Shown here: positions 8,276 through 15,995 of the stretch, piece by piece
How the letters are laid out: each line of letters opens with the position of its first letter
Position numbering within the stretch: position 1 is the first letter of the stretch
Source of the DNA: Solirubrobacterales bacterium
GTDB lineage: Bacteria; Actinomycetota; Thermoleophilia; Solirubrobacterales; Solirubrobacteraceae
Assembly (NCBI GenBank): GCA_025963965.1
Contig: JAOPZS010000093.1
Coordinates: forward strand, 1-35,726
Length of the DNA stretch: 35,726 bases
Reading direction: 5' to 3'
Notes under the pieces: generated by a model
What the model was told of the DNA's origin: nothing
The model's input: only the letters and a program-made list of their open reading frames with translations
Databases searched by the model: none
Position numbers and translations under genes: made by a program

Positions 8276-8472
8276 GGCGCCTGCTTCGCTCCTACCGGAT
8301 GAGTCCGGTAGGAGGCGGCGTGGCCCTCGTGCTCGGCGCGGCGATCCTCGTGCTGGCGGTCGGGCCGACGCACGACCAGACGCCGGCTCTCGTCGTGATC
8401 GTCGCCGTGCTCGCGGTCATCTGCGTGCGGGCTGTATTGGCGCACGAGCGTGAGCGCGACGGCGGGAGCTAG
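8272..8472 (+). CDS. Small two-helix membrane protein
   Basis: A 66-aa protein beginning at a GTG that overlaps the cyclase stop codon (GTGA), so its translation is probably coupled. It has a basic N-terminus (RRLLRSYRM), two hydrophobic segments (~15-32 and ~40-57) separated by a short polar turn THDQT, and a charged C-terminus HERERDGG. The positive-inside rule suggests both ends in the cytoplasm. No family recognised. It could anchor or modulate the cyclase fusion, but only position suggests this. Confidence 0.6.
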   Translation: MRRLLRSYRMSPVGGGVALVLGAAILVLAVGPTHDQTPALVVIVAVLAVICVRAVLAHERERDGGS

Positions 8473-8521
8473 CAGGACCGCTCGCCGGCTCGAGCTCGCG
8501 ATCGGCCCCCCAGCCGGCCGC

Positions 8522-8550
8522 TTGACCGATCACATCGCCTCACCTAAAGT
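8522..8550 (+). promoter_or_regulatory. Sigma-70-type promoter of the chorismate-lyase operon
   Basis: TTGACC (8522-8527) is followed after exactly 17 nt by TAAAGT (8545-8550). This is the best housekeeping-type promoter in the window. It points at the chorismate-lyase-like gene starting at 8601 and predicts a transcript start near 8557. Confidence 0.7.
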
Positions 8551-8554
8551 CCTC

Positions 8555-8573
8555 GTAAGCGCTCTGTAAGCGC
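8555..8573 (+). repeat. Direct repeat with 11-nt period at the predicted start of transcription
   Basis: GTAAGCGC occurs at 8555-8562 and again at 8566-8573, so two copies lie one helical turn apart on the same face. They cover the predicted transcription start of the promoter at 8522-8550 and end 27 nt before the ATG at 8601. The placement suits a repressor that binds direct repeats, for example an OmpR/PhoP-type or MerR-unlike regulator; no regulator gene is adjacent. Confidence 0.5.
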
Positions 8574-8600
8574 CGGGCCACGGATGGACGAGAGGACGAC

Positions 8601-9209
8601 ATGATCGCCGACCGACTCGCAGCCCGACACTTCACCGCGCAGGCAGAGCTGCCGGCCGATCTCGAGACGATCGAGCTCGGCGCGCTGGACGCCTTCCTGC
8701 GGAACCTGCTCGTGACCGACGGCACCGTCTCACGCTCACTGGAAGCCCACACGCTGCGCCCGGTCACGGTCGAGCCGGTCGAGCAGTCCGAAACGCTCCC
8801 ACCGGCACCCGTCGCGCGCCACCTGCGCCTCGATCAGGACGAAGCGTGCATGCGCCGCCGTGTCGTGATGCGGATACATGGCTCCGAGCCGTCGGTCTGG
8901 GCCGAGTCCTTCGTCGTGCCGGGACGGGTGCCGGTCGAGTTCCTGCGCGAGCTCAACGAGAACAGCCGCGGCATCGGCGGCTCACTCGAGCGGCTGAAGC
9001 TCGAGAGCTGGCGCGAGCTGCTGTGGTTCGGTCTCGGCACCCCCCCGCCCTGGCCGGCGAAGAGCGCCACGACGAGGACGCTCCGTCGCGCCTACCTGAT
9101 CCTGATCGAGCGACGCCCGGCGCTGCTGATCGCCGAGGACTTCGCCCTGACCGAGCGCAACGGGGCCTTGGCGATGGCTGGAGCCGACGAGGAGGGTCCC
9201 GCCCGATGA
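8601..9209 (+). CDS. Chorismate lyase-like protein (DUF98/UbiC-type)
   Basis: A 202-aa protein with the pattern of the DUF98 chorismate-lyase family: LDAFLRNLLVTDGTVSRSLEA near residues 29-49, then RRRVVMRIHG and WAESFVVP around residues 93-113, where the Glu matches the acidic residue that contacts the substrate in the family. Such enzymes eliminate pyruvate from chorismate to give 4-hydroxybenzoate; the mycobacterial example Rv2949c works with the ligase-carrier FadD22. The ATG at 8601 has GAGAGGA ~6 nt upstream and a strong promoter at 8522-8550. Its stop overlaps the next start (ATGA), so it is coupled to the aryl ligase-carrier-acyltransferase protein, which strongly supports the assignment. 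UTRA-type regulators share the fold, but no helix-turn-helix is present. Confidence 0.75.
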   Translation: MIADRLAARHFTAQAELPADLETIELGALDAFLRNLLVTDGTVSRSLEAHTLRPVTVEPVEQSETLPPAPVARHLRLDQDEACMRRRVVMRIHGSEPSVWAESFVVPGRVPVEFLRELNENSRGIGGSLERLKLESWRELLWFGLGTPPPWPAKSATTRTLRRAYLILIERRPALLIAEDFALTERNGALAMAGADEEGPAR

Positions 9210-12082
9210 GCGTTCACCCGGCCGAGCAGGCCGCGCAGAACGCCAACGCGAGCCTCGTCCTCGATCGCCGATTGGAGGCCGGTGGCGGGGATTCTCCCGC
9301 CTACGTGAGCGACCGGATGTCGCTGAGCTACGCAGAGCTGCTGCGAGAGGTCGCGCGCATGGGGAACCTGCTGCGGGCGATCGGCGTGCGCCGGGAAGAG
9401 CGCGTGCTGCTCGTGCTCGACGACACGCCCCTGTTCCCCGCCGCCTTCATCGGGGCGATGCGAATCGGAGCGGTTCCCGTGCCCGTCAGCGTCCGCGAGC
9501 ACGGCGAGAACTTCCGCCACTTCATCGAGGACTGCTACGCACGCGTCGTCGTCTGCGAGGAGCCGTTGCTGGCTCCGCTGCGCGCGTCGCTCGCGGGCCT
9601 CGACGTGCGCTTCCTGACCTACGGAGGGCCCGACGGAGACCCGGCGGTGCTCGACCTCGGCACCGCCCTGGCCGAGCAGGAGGACGAGTGCGAAGCCGTC
9701 CCGACGCATCCGGACGACATGGCCTTCTGGCTGTACACATCCGGCTCGACCGGCCGCCCCAAGGGCGTCGTCCACCTGCACAAATCGATCGCGGCGGTCT
9801 GCGAGAGCTTCGGACGCGAGATCTTCGAGCTGACCGCCGAGGACCGGGTGTTCTCGACGACCAAGCTCTACCACTCCTACGGCCTCGGCAACAGCTTCGC
9901 CTACCCCCTGTACTTCGGAGCCAGCGCCGTCCTGCTCGAGGGCACCCCGGCGCCCGAGCGGCTGCTCGACGCGCTGCGCAGGCACCGGCCCACGGTGCTC
10001 TGCTCGGTCCCCGCCCTCTACCGCCAGCTCGTCGACGACCCCGACACCGACGGTGCCCTGGACTCCGTGCGCATCTGCATCTCCGCCGCCGAGCCGCTGC
10101 CGGTCGGAACGTTCGAGCGCTGGCGCGATCGCTTCGGCATGGAGATCCTCGACGGCATCGGCGCCACCGAGATGTTCGTCACGTTCTGCTCGAACCGGCT
10201 CGGCGACGTCGCGCCGGGCACGACAGGCCGCGCCGTCCCCGGATACGAGCTGCGGCTGCTCGACGAGCTGGGCGCGGAGGTGCCGGGCGAGGGCGAGGGC
10301 GCGCTGCAGGTCCGCGGCGCCTCGCGCGCGGCGCACTACTGGCATCAGCAGGAGCGCACACGCGTGTCGATGCCCGGCGAGTGGCTGACGACCGGGGACC
10401 GCTTCCGGCGCCGCGAGGACGGCCGCTACGTCTACGTGGGCCGAAGCGACGACATGCTCAAGGTCGGCGGACTGTGGGTGTCGCCGATCGACATGGAGCT
10501 GGCAATCTCAGAACACGCCGGCGTCAGCGGCGTCGCGGTGGTCGGAGCGCGGATCGACGACTACATGCGCCTCGCCGCGTTCGTCGAGGCGGCACCGGAC
10601 GCCGGAGACGCACAGCAGCTGACCGACGAGCTCCGCGAGCTCTGCCGCGAGCGGCTGCGCGAGCACGAACAGCCGCATCTGATCCGCTTCGTCGACGCCC
10701 TGCCGCGGACGGTCAACGGCAAGCCGCGCCGCTTCATGCTGCGTGCGCAGATCGAGCAGGAGCTGGGCGAGCTGGCGAGCGCGGCCGATCGCGCCGCGGA
10801 GGGGATCGGCTCCGGTGCCGGCGATCAAGCCCGGCCGGTCGCGGGCCTCGGCCAGCTGGACCCGGCCGAGCGCGAGCGCGCGCTGCTCGAGCTGATCGGA
10901 GGCGAGACCGCGACGCTGCTCGGACTCGCGTCGGCGGCGATCGACCCGTCCCGCAGCTTCGCGCAGCTCGGTGTCGACTCGCTGATGGCGGTCGAGCTGC
11001 GCAACCGGATCGCCGCCGCGAGCGGCCTGCGGATCGCATCGACGCTCGTCTTCGACCACCCCACTCCTGTCGCGGCGGCGCGAGCGCTGAGCGCCGAAGC
11101 CGAAGGCCGCGCGGCGCCCGCCGCCGAGCTCTCGGCGGCGGAGCTGGCCGCGCTGGCGGAGCTCGACGCCGGGCCGGGCCGGACTCGCATGCCCGGCGGG
11201 TCCCTCGGGTTCCGCCTGAAGAGCTCGGCGGTGTTGAACGCGCTGGTGCCCGCCCGCGTCGCGGTCAGGCGCGCGATGGGTCTCGCGCCGGCCCTCTGGG
11301 AGCTCGACGAGGAGGACCGCGAGCAGTCTTGCAAGGCGATCGCCGCCGTCGTCGCCGACACGGTGCGGGCGGACGAGCAGGAGCAGCTCGCCAAGGCGCA
11401 CCTCGCCGAGGCCCTCGCCTACCGGGCGCTCTTCTGGCAGCGACCCTGGACCGCCCGGATCGACCCCGACTCGAGCCGGCGCATCGACCAGGCGCTGGCG
11501 AGTGGCCGTGGAGTGCTGCTGAGCGCCTGTCACATCGGCCCCTACCAGCGACTCGATCGCGTGGCCCCGTTCCGCCGCAGGCGCACCTACCTGGTCCCCG
11601 GCGCGTGGTACTTCGAGCGACCGTCGCCGGGGCAGTGGGGTCGGCGTCTGGCGCGCTGGCGCAAAGCGACGAAGAGCCTCCCGGTGCGTGCGAGCGGCTC
11701 CTTTCGGATCGTCCAGGCGCTGCTCGAACGCGGCGAGGCCGTGTTCCTGTTCTTCGATCTGCCCGGGCCGCGCCAGACCCGCTTCCTCGGCAAGCCGGCG
11801 ATGCTCGCGGATGGCACAGCGCAGCTCAGCGTGCGCACCGGCGCCCTCGTCCTGCCGCTGCGCGCGCGGCGCGAGGGCCATCACGCGCACGTGCAGGCGG
11901 CGCCGGCGATCGACCCCCGGGACCTCGACGGCGTCGATCAGCTGCACGCTCGGCTCGCCGAGATCCACGCGGCGTGGATTCTCGAGAACCCGGCTGCGAT
12001 GGAGGACCCTCGCGAGGTCGGATGGGGCGACGGCGCGACCGCCGAGGCATGGATAGCGCCGGTGCCGGCGAGGGGCGACTGA
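9206..12082 (+). CDS. Aryl-AMP ligase / acyl carrier / LpxL-type acyltransferase fusion
   Basis: A 958-aa three-domain protein. Residues ~25-515 form an adenylation domain of the benzoate/4-hydroxybenzoate group (YTSGSTGRPKG 177-187, YHSYGLGN 222-229, ILDGIGATE 314-322, GDxxRR near 398, A10 Lys506); these motifs closely recall mycobacterial FadD22. Residues ~548-630 are a carrier domain with phosphopantetheine site Ser592 in GVDSLMAVELRNR. Residues ~700-935 are an LPLAT/HtrB-PatA-like acyltransferase (GRGVLLSACHIGPY, FFDLPG, ADGTAQLSVRTGA). The usual HX4D/E motif reads HIGPYQ, so the acid at His776+5 is Gln. Predicted role: activate 4-hydroxybenzoate (or a relative), load it on Ser592 and pass it to a lipid or glycolipid. 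ATG overlaps the chorismate-lyase stop; the PPTase at 13292 should supply the prosthetic group. Confidence 0.85.
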   Translation: MSVHPAEQAAQNANASLVLDRRLEAGGGDSPAYVSDRMSLSYAELLREVARMGNLLRAIGVRREERVLLVLDDTPLFPAAFIGAMRIGAVPVPVSVREHGENFRHFIEDCYARVVVCEEPLLAPLRASLAGLDVRFLTYGGPDGDPAVLDLGTALAEQEDECEAVPTHPDDMAFWLYTSGSTGRPKGVVHLHKSIAAVCESFGREIFELTAEDRVFSTTKLYHSYGLGNSFAYPLYFGASAVLLEGTPAPERLLDALRRHRPTVLCSVPALYRQLVDDPDTDGALDSVRICISAAEPLPVGTFERWRDRFGMEILDGIGATEMFVTFCSNRLGDVAPGTTGRAVPGYELRLLDELGAEVPGEGEGALQVRGASRAAHYWHQQERTRVSMPGEWLTTGDRFRRREDGRYVYVGRSDDMLKVGGLWVSPIDMELAISEHAGVSGVAVVGARIDDYMRLAAFVEAAPDAGDAQQLTDELRELCRERLREHEQPHLIRFVDALPRTVNGKPRRFMLRAQIEQELGELASAADRAAEGIGSGAGDQARPVAGLGQLDPAERERALLELIGGETATLLGLASAAIDPSRSFAQLGVDSLMAVELRNRIAAASGLRIASTLVFDHPTPVAAARALSAEAEGRAAPAAELSAAELAALAELDAGPGRTRMPGGSLGFRLKSSAVLNALVPARVAVRRAMGLAPALWELDEEDREQSCKAIAAVVADTVRADEQEQLAKAHLAEALAYRALFWQRPWTARIDPDSSRRIDQALASGRGVLLSACHIGPYQRLDRVAPFRRRRTYLVPGAWYFERPSPGQWGRRLARWRKATKSLPVRASGSFRIVQALLERGEAVFLFFDLPGPRQTRFLGKPAMLADGTAQLSVRTGALVLPLRARREGHHAHVQAAPAIDPRDLDGVDQLHARLAEIHAAWILENPAAMEDPREVGWGDGATAEAWIAPVPARGD

Positions 12083-12091
12083 GCGGGCTGC

Positions 12092-13267
12092 TCAGAAGTC
12101 AGGCGCCGCCGGCAGGCCTGCGTAGTTCTCCGCGAGGCTCGTGGCCGCCGCGCGCGATCGCGACAGGTGCTCGAGCCGCGCGAGCTGCAGGCGCCGCTGG
12201 AACGGGCCGCCTCCGAGATCGTGCAGCAGGTTGGTCATGTAGTTGGAGAAGTCCTGTACCTGCCAAACACGCCGCAGGGCCGCAGTCGAGTAGCCCGCCA
12301 GGCCAGCCTCCTCGCCGCTCGAGTACCAGGCCCCCAGCGCCGCCGACAGCAGGCGCGCATCATTGACAGCCAGGTTGAGGCCCTTCGCGCCGGTCGGCGG
12401 GACGATGTGTGCGGCATCGCCGAGCAGGAACAGGCGTCCATGGCGAAGCGGCTCGCAGACGAAGCTGCGCATCGGTGTCACGCCCCTGTCGATCACCGGC
12501 CCTTCCCCCACCCGCCATCCGTCGGAGGCGAGGCGGGCTTGCAGCTCCGCCCAGATTCGCTCGTCGGACCAGTCCTCGATCCGCTCGTCGCTCGGAACCT
12601 GCAGGTAGAGACGGCTGATCGTCGGGGAGCGCATCGAGTAGAGCGCGAAGCCCCGGTCGTGCCAGCCATAGATCAGCTCGTCGGTCGTGGGCGCGGCTTG
12701 CGCGAGGATGCCCAGCCACGCGAACGGATAGACGTACTCGTGCTCGGTCAGTGCGCCGGCCGGCACAGATGCCCGGCAGACGCCGTGAAAGCCGTCGCAG
12801 CCTGCGATCACGTCGCACTGCAGCTCGGCGCTCTGCCCGTCCTGCTCGAAGGAGATCCGTGGACGCTCGCCGTCGTAGTCGTGCAGGCGCGTGCCTGTGA
12901 CGCCGAAACGGATCTCCCCTCCCCGCTCCAGGCGCGCGGCGATCAGGTCCTTGAGGAGCTCCTGCTGGCCGTAGATCGTGATCCGCCGTCCGGTGAGCCC
13001 GGTGATGTCGACCCGCTCGGTCGCGCCGGGGCGGCGCAGGTAGATGCCCTCGTGCACCAGTCCCTCGCGCGCCATCCGCTCTCCCACGCCGAGCTCGTGC
13101 ATCAACTCGACGGTGTTCTGCTCGAGCAGCCCGGCTCGCACGCGCTGCTCGACGTGCTCGCGCGAGCGGCACTCGATCACGACCGACTCGACGCCGGCCC
13201 TTTCGAGCATCAGCGCGAGCATCAACCCGGCCGGCCCCGCCCCGACGATGCCGACCTGCGTTCTCAC
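12092..13267 (-). CDS. pobA: 4-hydroxybenzoate 3-monooxygenase
   Basis: A 391-aa class A flavoprotein hydroxylase that converts 4-hydroxybenzoate to protocatechuate with NADPH and oxygen. Hallmarks are the FAD loop GIVGAGPAG at residues 6-14, RVRAGLLEQ, the AGCDGFHG segment, the substrate-binding RSPTISRLY region equivalent to the Ser/Arg/Tyr cluster of Pseudomonas PobA, and GDAAHIVPPTGAKGLNLA. I choose the GTG at 13267: it gives an N-terminus MRTQVGIVGAGPAG that lines up with known PobA and sits 7 nt after TAATAT. An ATG at 13276 overlaps that box. It converges on the aryl ligase gene with 9 nt between, and no protocatechuate ring-cleavage genes are nearby. Confidence 0.92.
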   Translation of the reverse strand: MRTQVGIVGAGPAGLMLALMLERAGVESVVIECRSREHVEQRVRAGLLEQNTVELMHELGVGERMAREGLVHEGIYLRRPGATERVDITGLTGRRITIYGQQELLKDLIAARLERGGEIRFGVTGTRLHDYDGERPRISFEQDGQSAELQCDVIAGCDGFHGVCRASVPAGALTEHEYVYPFAWLGILAQAAPTTDELIYGWHDRGFALYSMRSPTISRLYLQVPSDERIEDWSDERIWAELQARLASDGWRVGEGPVIDRGVTPMRSFVCEPLRHGRLFLLGDAAHIVPPTGAKGLNLAVNDARLLSAALGAWYSSGEEAGLAGYSTAALRRVWQVQDFSNYMTNLLHDLGGGPFQRRLQLARLEHLSRSRAAATSLAENYAGLPAAPDF

Positions 13268-13274
13268 GGCGCAC

Positions 13275-13284
13275 ATATTAATCT
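13275..13284. promoter_or_regulatory. Overlapping back-to-back -10 boxes for pobA and the PPTase gene
   Basis: The minus strand reads TAATAT (13280-13275), 7 nt before the pobA GTG. The plus strand reads TAATCT (13279-13284), 7 nt before the PPTase GTG. The two boxes overlap by 2 nt in an AT-rich island inside a 24-nt intergenic gap. Both messages would therefore start at or next to their start codons. Confidence 0.6.
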
Positions 13285-13291
13285 GCCGGGC

Positions 13292-13972
13292 GTGGGCGGC
13301 CCGGCGAGAGCCCTTCAGGCGATCCTCCCGGCGGGTGCCGTCGCGGCGGAGATCGAAGATGACGGTGCCGCGGCCGATCCCTCGGCAGGCCTGTTTCCCG
13401 AGGAGCGCTCGGCGGTCGAGGACGCCAGCGACTCGCGGCGCCGGGAGTTCGCCGGCGGCAGGGCCTGCGCGCGCTCAGCGCTCGCGATGCTCGGGATCTC
13501 ACCGGTGGCGCTGCCCGTGCTGGAGGACGGCGCCCCGGCGTGGCCCGCCGGCGTCCTCGGCAGCATCACGCACAAGGGCAACTACAGGGCCGCTGTGGTG
13601 GCGCCGGCCGCTGAGCTTGCGGCGCTCGGTCTGGACGCGGAGCTGGACGATGGCCTTGCGGCGGGCGTCCTCGACAGCGTCGCGTTGCCCGCCGAGCTCG
13701 ATCTCATCGAAACCCTGCTCTCTCGGCACCCCGGACCTGCCTGGGACCGCCTGCTCTTCAGCGCCAAGGAGGCGGCCGTCAAGGCCGCCCTCGCCCTCGG
13801 TCGTGGGCGCCCTGAGCTGCGGGCGACCGAAATCGCGCTGGATCGGGCCGGGACGTTCCAGGCCCGCGTGGCCTTGACGGCAGGGGGACGGCCGCCCCTG
13901 CCCCCCCTCGAGGGCCGCTGGCTGGCACAGCGCGGGATGCTGATCGCCGTCGCCACGATTCGCCGGCTGTGA
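13292..13972 (+). CDS. 4'-phosphopantetheinyl transferase (EntD/Sfp type)
   Basis: A 226-aa transferase that moves phosphopantetheine from CoA to a carrier-protein serine. Visible motifs are FPEERSAV, the basic helix RRREFAGGRACAR, GSITHKGNYRAAVVA (the family's S-x-T-H-x-x-G region), LGLDAE with the magnesium-binding acid, and FSAKEAAVKA, the catalytic WxxKEAxxK-like helix. The pattern is EntD-like. The GTG at 13292 is chosen for its position 7 nt after TAATCT; the open frame upstream is a shadow of pobA. It is the natural activator of the carrier domain in the 958-aa protein at 9206-12082. Confidence 0.88.
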   Translation: MGGPARALQAILPAGAVAAEIEDDGAAADPSAGLFPEERSAVEDASDSRRREFAGGRACARSALAMLGISPVALPVLEDGAPAWPAGVLGSITHKGNYRAAVVAPAAELAALGLDAELDDGLAAGVLDSVALPAELDLIETLLSRHPGPAWDRLLFSAKEAAVKAALALGRGRPELRATEIALDRAGTFQARVALTAGGRPPLPPLEGRWLAQRGMLIAVATIRRL

Positions 13973-14061
13973 GCTGGCGCTGTGGCGTCCTGTCACCTGG
14001 ACCGCCGGTGCGGCGCGTGCGGGAGGCAGTTTCGCCCCGCGCACGTGAGCGGCCCGGCTGA

Positions 14062-14135
14062 TCGGGACGGCCAGATTCGAACTGGCGACCCCCTCGTCCC
14101 AAACGAGGTGCGCTACCAGGCTGCGCCACGTCCCG
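14062..14135 (-). tRNA. tRNA-Pro (anticodon TGG)
   Basis: On the minus strand the acceptor CGGGACG pairs perfectly with CGTCCCG, the discriminator is A, the D loop holds AGCCTGGTAGCGC, the anticodon stem CCTCG/CGAGG encloses TTTGGGA with anticodon TGG (reads CCA and relatives), and the T arm is CCAGTTCGAATCTGG. The tRNA is 74 nt long; CCA is not encoded. The C1-G72 start pair is typical of bacterial tRNA-Pro. Confidence 0.95.
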
Positions 14136-14207
14136 AGCCTCCGAGTCTACTGCCGCACCTCCCGATGGGACCCGCAGGCCGGCCCGCTGCTAGCCTCCGC
14201 CACCGCC

Positions 14208-15482
14208 ATGGCCGACGTGCAACCGCTCCGAGCCCTTCACTACGAGCCGTCTGTCGTCGGCGAGCTCGAAGACGTCGTGGCGCCGCCGTACGACGTGATC
14301 GATGACCGCCAGCGCGCCGCGCTGCTCGGCCGCTCGCCGTTCAACGTCGTCTCGGTCGACCTCCCGAAGCCCGGCCCCGACGGCGGGGACCCCTACGAGA
14401 CGGCGGGCCGAGAGTTCCAGAGCTGGCAGGCCAGCGGCGCGCTCGTGCGCGACACCGAGCCGGCGTTGTGGGCGCACACCCAGGACTACGCCGGCCCGGA
14501 TGGCGTAGCGCGCACGAGACGGGGCTTCTTCTGCCGCGTGCGAATCGAGGGCTACGGCCCCGGCAAGGTGCGCCCGCACGAGCGGACGCACCCTGGGCCC
14601 AAGGAGGACCGGCTGCGTCTGACGCGCGCCACGAAGGCGAACATCTCGCCGATCTTCTCGCTTTACTCCGATCCTCAGCAGGCGGCGTGGGGGGCGCTCG
14701 AGCCGCTCACAGCCGAGCAGCCGTGGGCGGACGTCACCGACGGCGACGGGACCCGGCACAGGCTCTGGCGCGTCGCGGATCCAGGGGCGATCGAGGCGGT
14801 CCGCGCGGCGACGGCGAACGTCGAGCTGCTGATCGCCGACGGGCACCACCGCTACGAGACGATGGACGCATACGCCGAGGAGGTCGGCGGCGAGGGCGAG
14901 CACCGCTACATCCTGATGTGCCTCGTCGCGCTCCAGGATCCGGGCCTCACGATCTTCCCGACGCACCGTCTCGTCAAGGGCCTCGACGAGGACAGGCGCC
15001 TCGCCCTCGACGCGGCGCTCGCGCGCGACTTCGAGATCGCCGAGGTGAGCCGCGACGATCTCGCGCCGGCGCCCCAGGGCGAGGAGCCCACGCCCCTGCA
15101 GATGGGCTACGTGAACGGCCGCGACGAGCGCTGCCTGCGCCTGACGCTGAAGGACCAGGCGATCGCCGACGCGGCGCTGGCAGGCCACACCGAGCCGTAC
15201 CGCCACCTCGACACGGGTGTCCTGGAGACGCTGATCCTCAAGGACGCGCTCGGCATGAGCGACGAGGACATCTCGCATTTCAACGGCATGTTCTACGCGC
15301 GCGACACCGACGAGGCCGTCTCGAAGGTTCGCTCGGGCGAGTACGACGCAGCGTTCGTGATGCGCCCCACGCCGGTCCGCCAGGTCCGCGAACTCGCCGC
15401 CGAGGGCGAGAACATGCCACCGAAGTCGACGTTCTTCTATCCGAAGCTGCTCACGGGGCTCCTTTTCAACCCGTTGGCCTGA
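14208..15482 (+). CDS. DUF1015 family protein
   Basis: A 424-aa cytoplasmic protein of the DUF1015 family, whose biochemical role is not established as far as I know. Characteristic blocks are VAPPYDVIDD near residue 24, VRPHERTHPGPKEDRL near 123, the LLIADGHHRYET segment near 206, and the C-terminal PPKSTFFYPKLLTGL. The His-rich GHHRYET and the PHERTH block look like an active or metal site. Start ATG at 14208 lacks a ribosome binding site; TAGCCT lies 11 nt upstream, so the leader would be only a few nt. It reads away from tRNA-Pro and stands alone. Confidence 0.85.
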   Translation: MADVQPLRALHYEPSVVGELEDVVAPPYDVIDDRQRAALLGRSPFNVVSVDLPKPGPDGGDPYETAGREFQSWQASGALVRDTEPALWAHTQDYAGPDGVARTRRGFFCRVRIEGYGPGKVRPHERTHPGPKEDRLRLTRATKANISPIFSLYSDPQQAAWGALEPLTAEQPWADVTDGDGTRHRLWRVADPGAIEAVRAATANVELLIADGHHRYETMDAYAEEVGGEGEHRYILMCLVALQDPGLTIFPTHRLVKGLDEDRRLALDAALARDFEIAEVSRDDLAPAPQGEEPTPLQMGYVNGRDERCLRLTLKDQAIADAALAGHTEPYRHLDTGVLETLILKDALGMSDEDISHFNGMFYARDTDEAVSKVRSGEYDAAFVMRPTPVRQVRELAAEGENMPPKSTFFYPKLLTGLLFNPLA

Positions 15483-15560
15483 AAGGTCCGCTGCACACAC
15501 CTATCCGTCCGGCGGGGTATCATTGGTGTCAGTGGGGAAGTAACGATTGAAGGGACGCCA

Positions 15561-15995
15561 ATGGGTCAGACGCAAGAGCTAGCAAGGATGAAAGCCACCG
15601 CTCGACGCGACGGCACCGGGCTTCGCCACACCGTTCAGGTCCGCGACCATCAGCTGATCGTCGACGAGCTGGTCACCAAAGGCGGCGACGACGCCGGCCC
15701 GGATCCGCTCGAGCTGCTCGCCGTCAGCCTCGCATCGTGTACGGCGATCACGGTGGAGATGTACGCCGCTCGCAAGGGCTGGGATGTCGGGCACCTCGAG
15801 GTCGATGTCGAGTACAGCCCCGCCGAGCGCGGCTGCCCCACGAAGTTCCAGCTCGTGATGCGGTTCCCGGAGGGCCTCCCGGAGGACCAGGTCGAGCGCC
15901 TCCGCGTGATCGCCGCCAAGTGTCCCGTGCACCGCGCGCTCGACGGCGAGGTCATGTTCCAGGAGCGCATTGAGCGCGTACACCTGGCCGCCTGA
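15561..15995 (+). CDS. OsmC/Ohr-family peroxiredoxin-like protein
   Basis: A 144-aa protein of the OsmC superfamily, small thiol peroxidases that reduce organic hydroperoxides or act on other small electrophiles. The two signature cysteines are in SLASCTAITVEMYAARKGW (~residue 60) and AAKCPVHRAL (~residue 122), matching the YhfA/OsmC branch rather than Ohr. ATG 15561 has AAGGGA 7-8 nt upstream. TATCAT at 15518-15523 is a possible -10. The 3' end overlaps the Nudix gene by 26 nt, so the two are cotranscribed. Confidence 0.85.
   Translation: MGQTQELARMKATARRDGTGLRHTVQVRDHQLIVDELVTKGGDDAGPDPLELLAVSLASCTAITVEMYAARKGWDVGHLEVDVEYSPAERGCPTKFQLVMRFPEGLPEDQVERLRVIAAKCPVHRALDGEVMFQERIERVHLAA

Noticed and set aside
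8600-13972. pobA block as an aromatic catabolism operon
   Set aside because: No protocatechuate dioxygenase or other pca genes nearby; neighbours are biosynthetic (chorismate lyase, carrier, PPTase).
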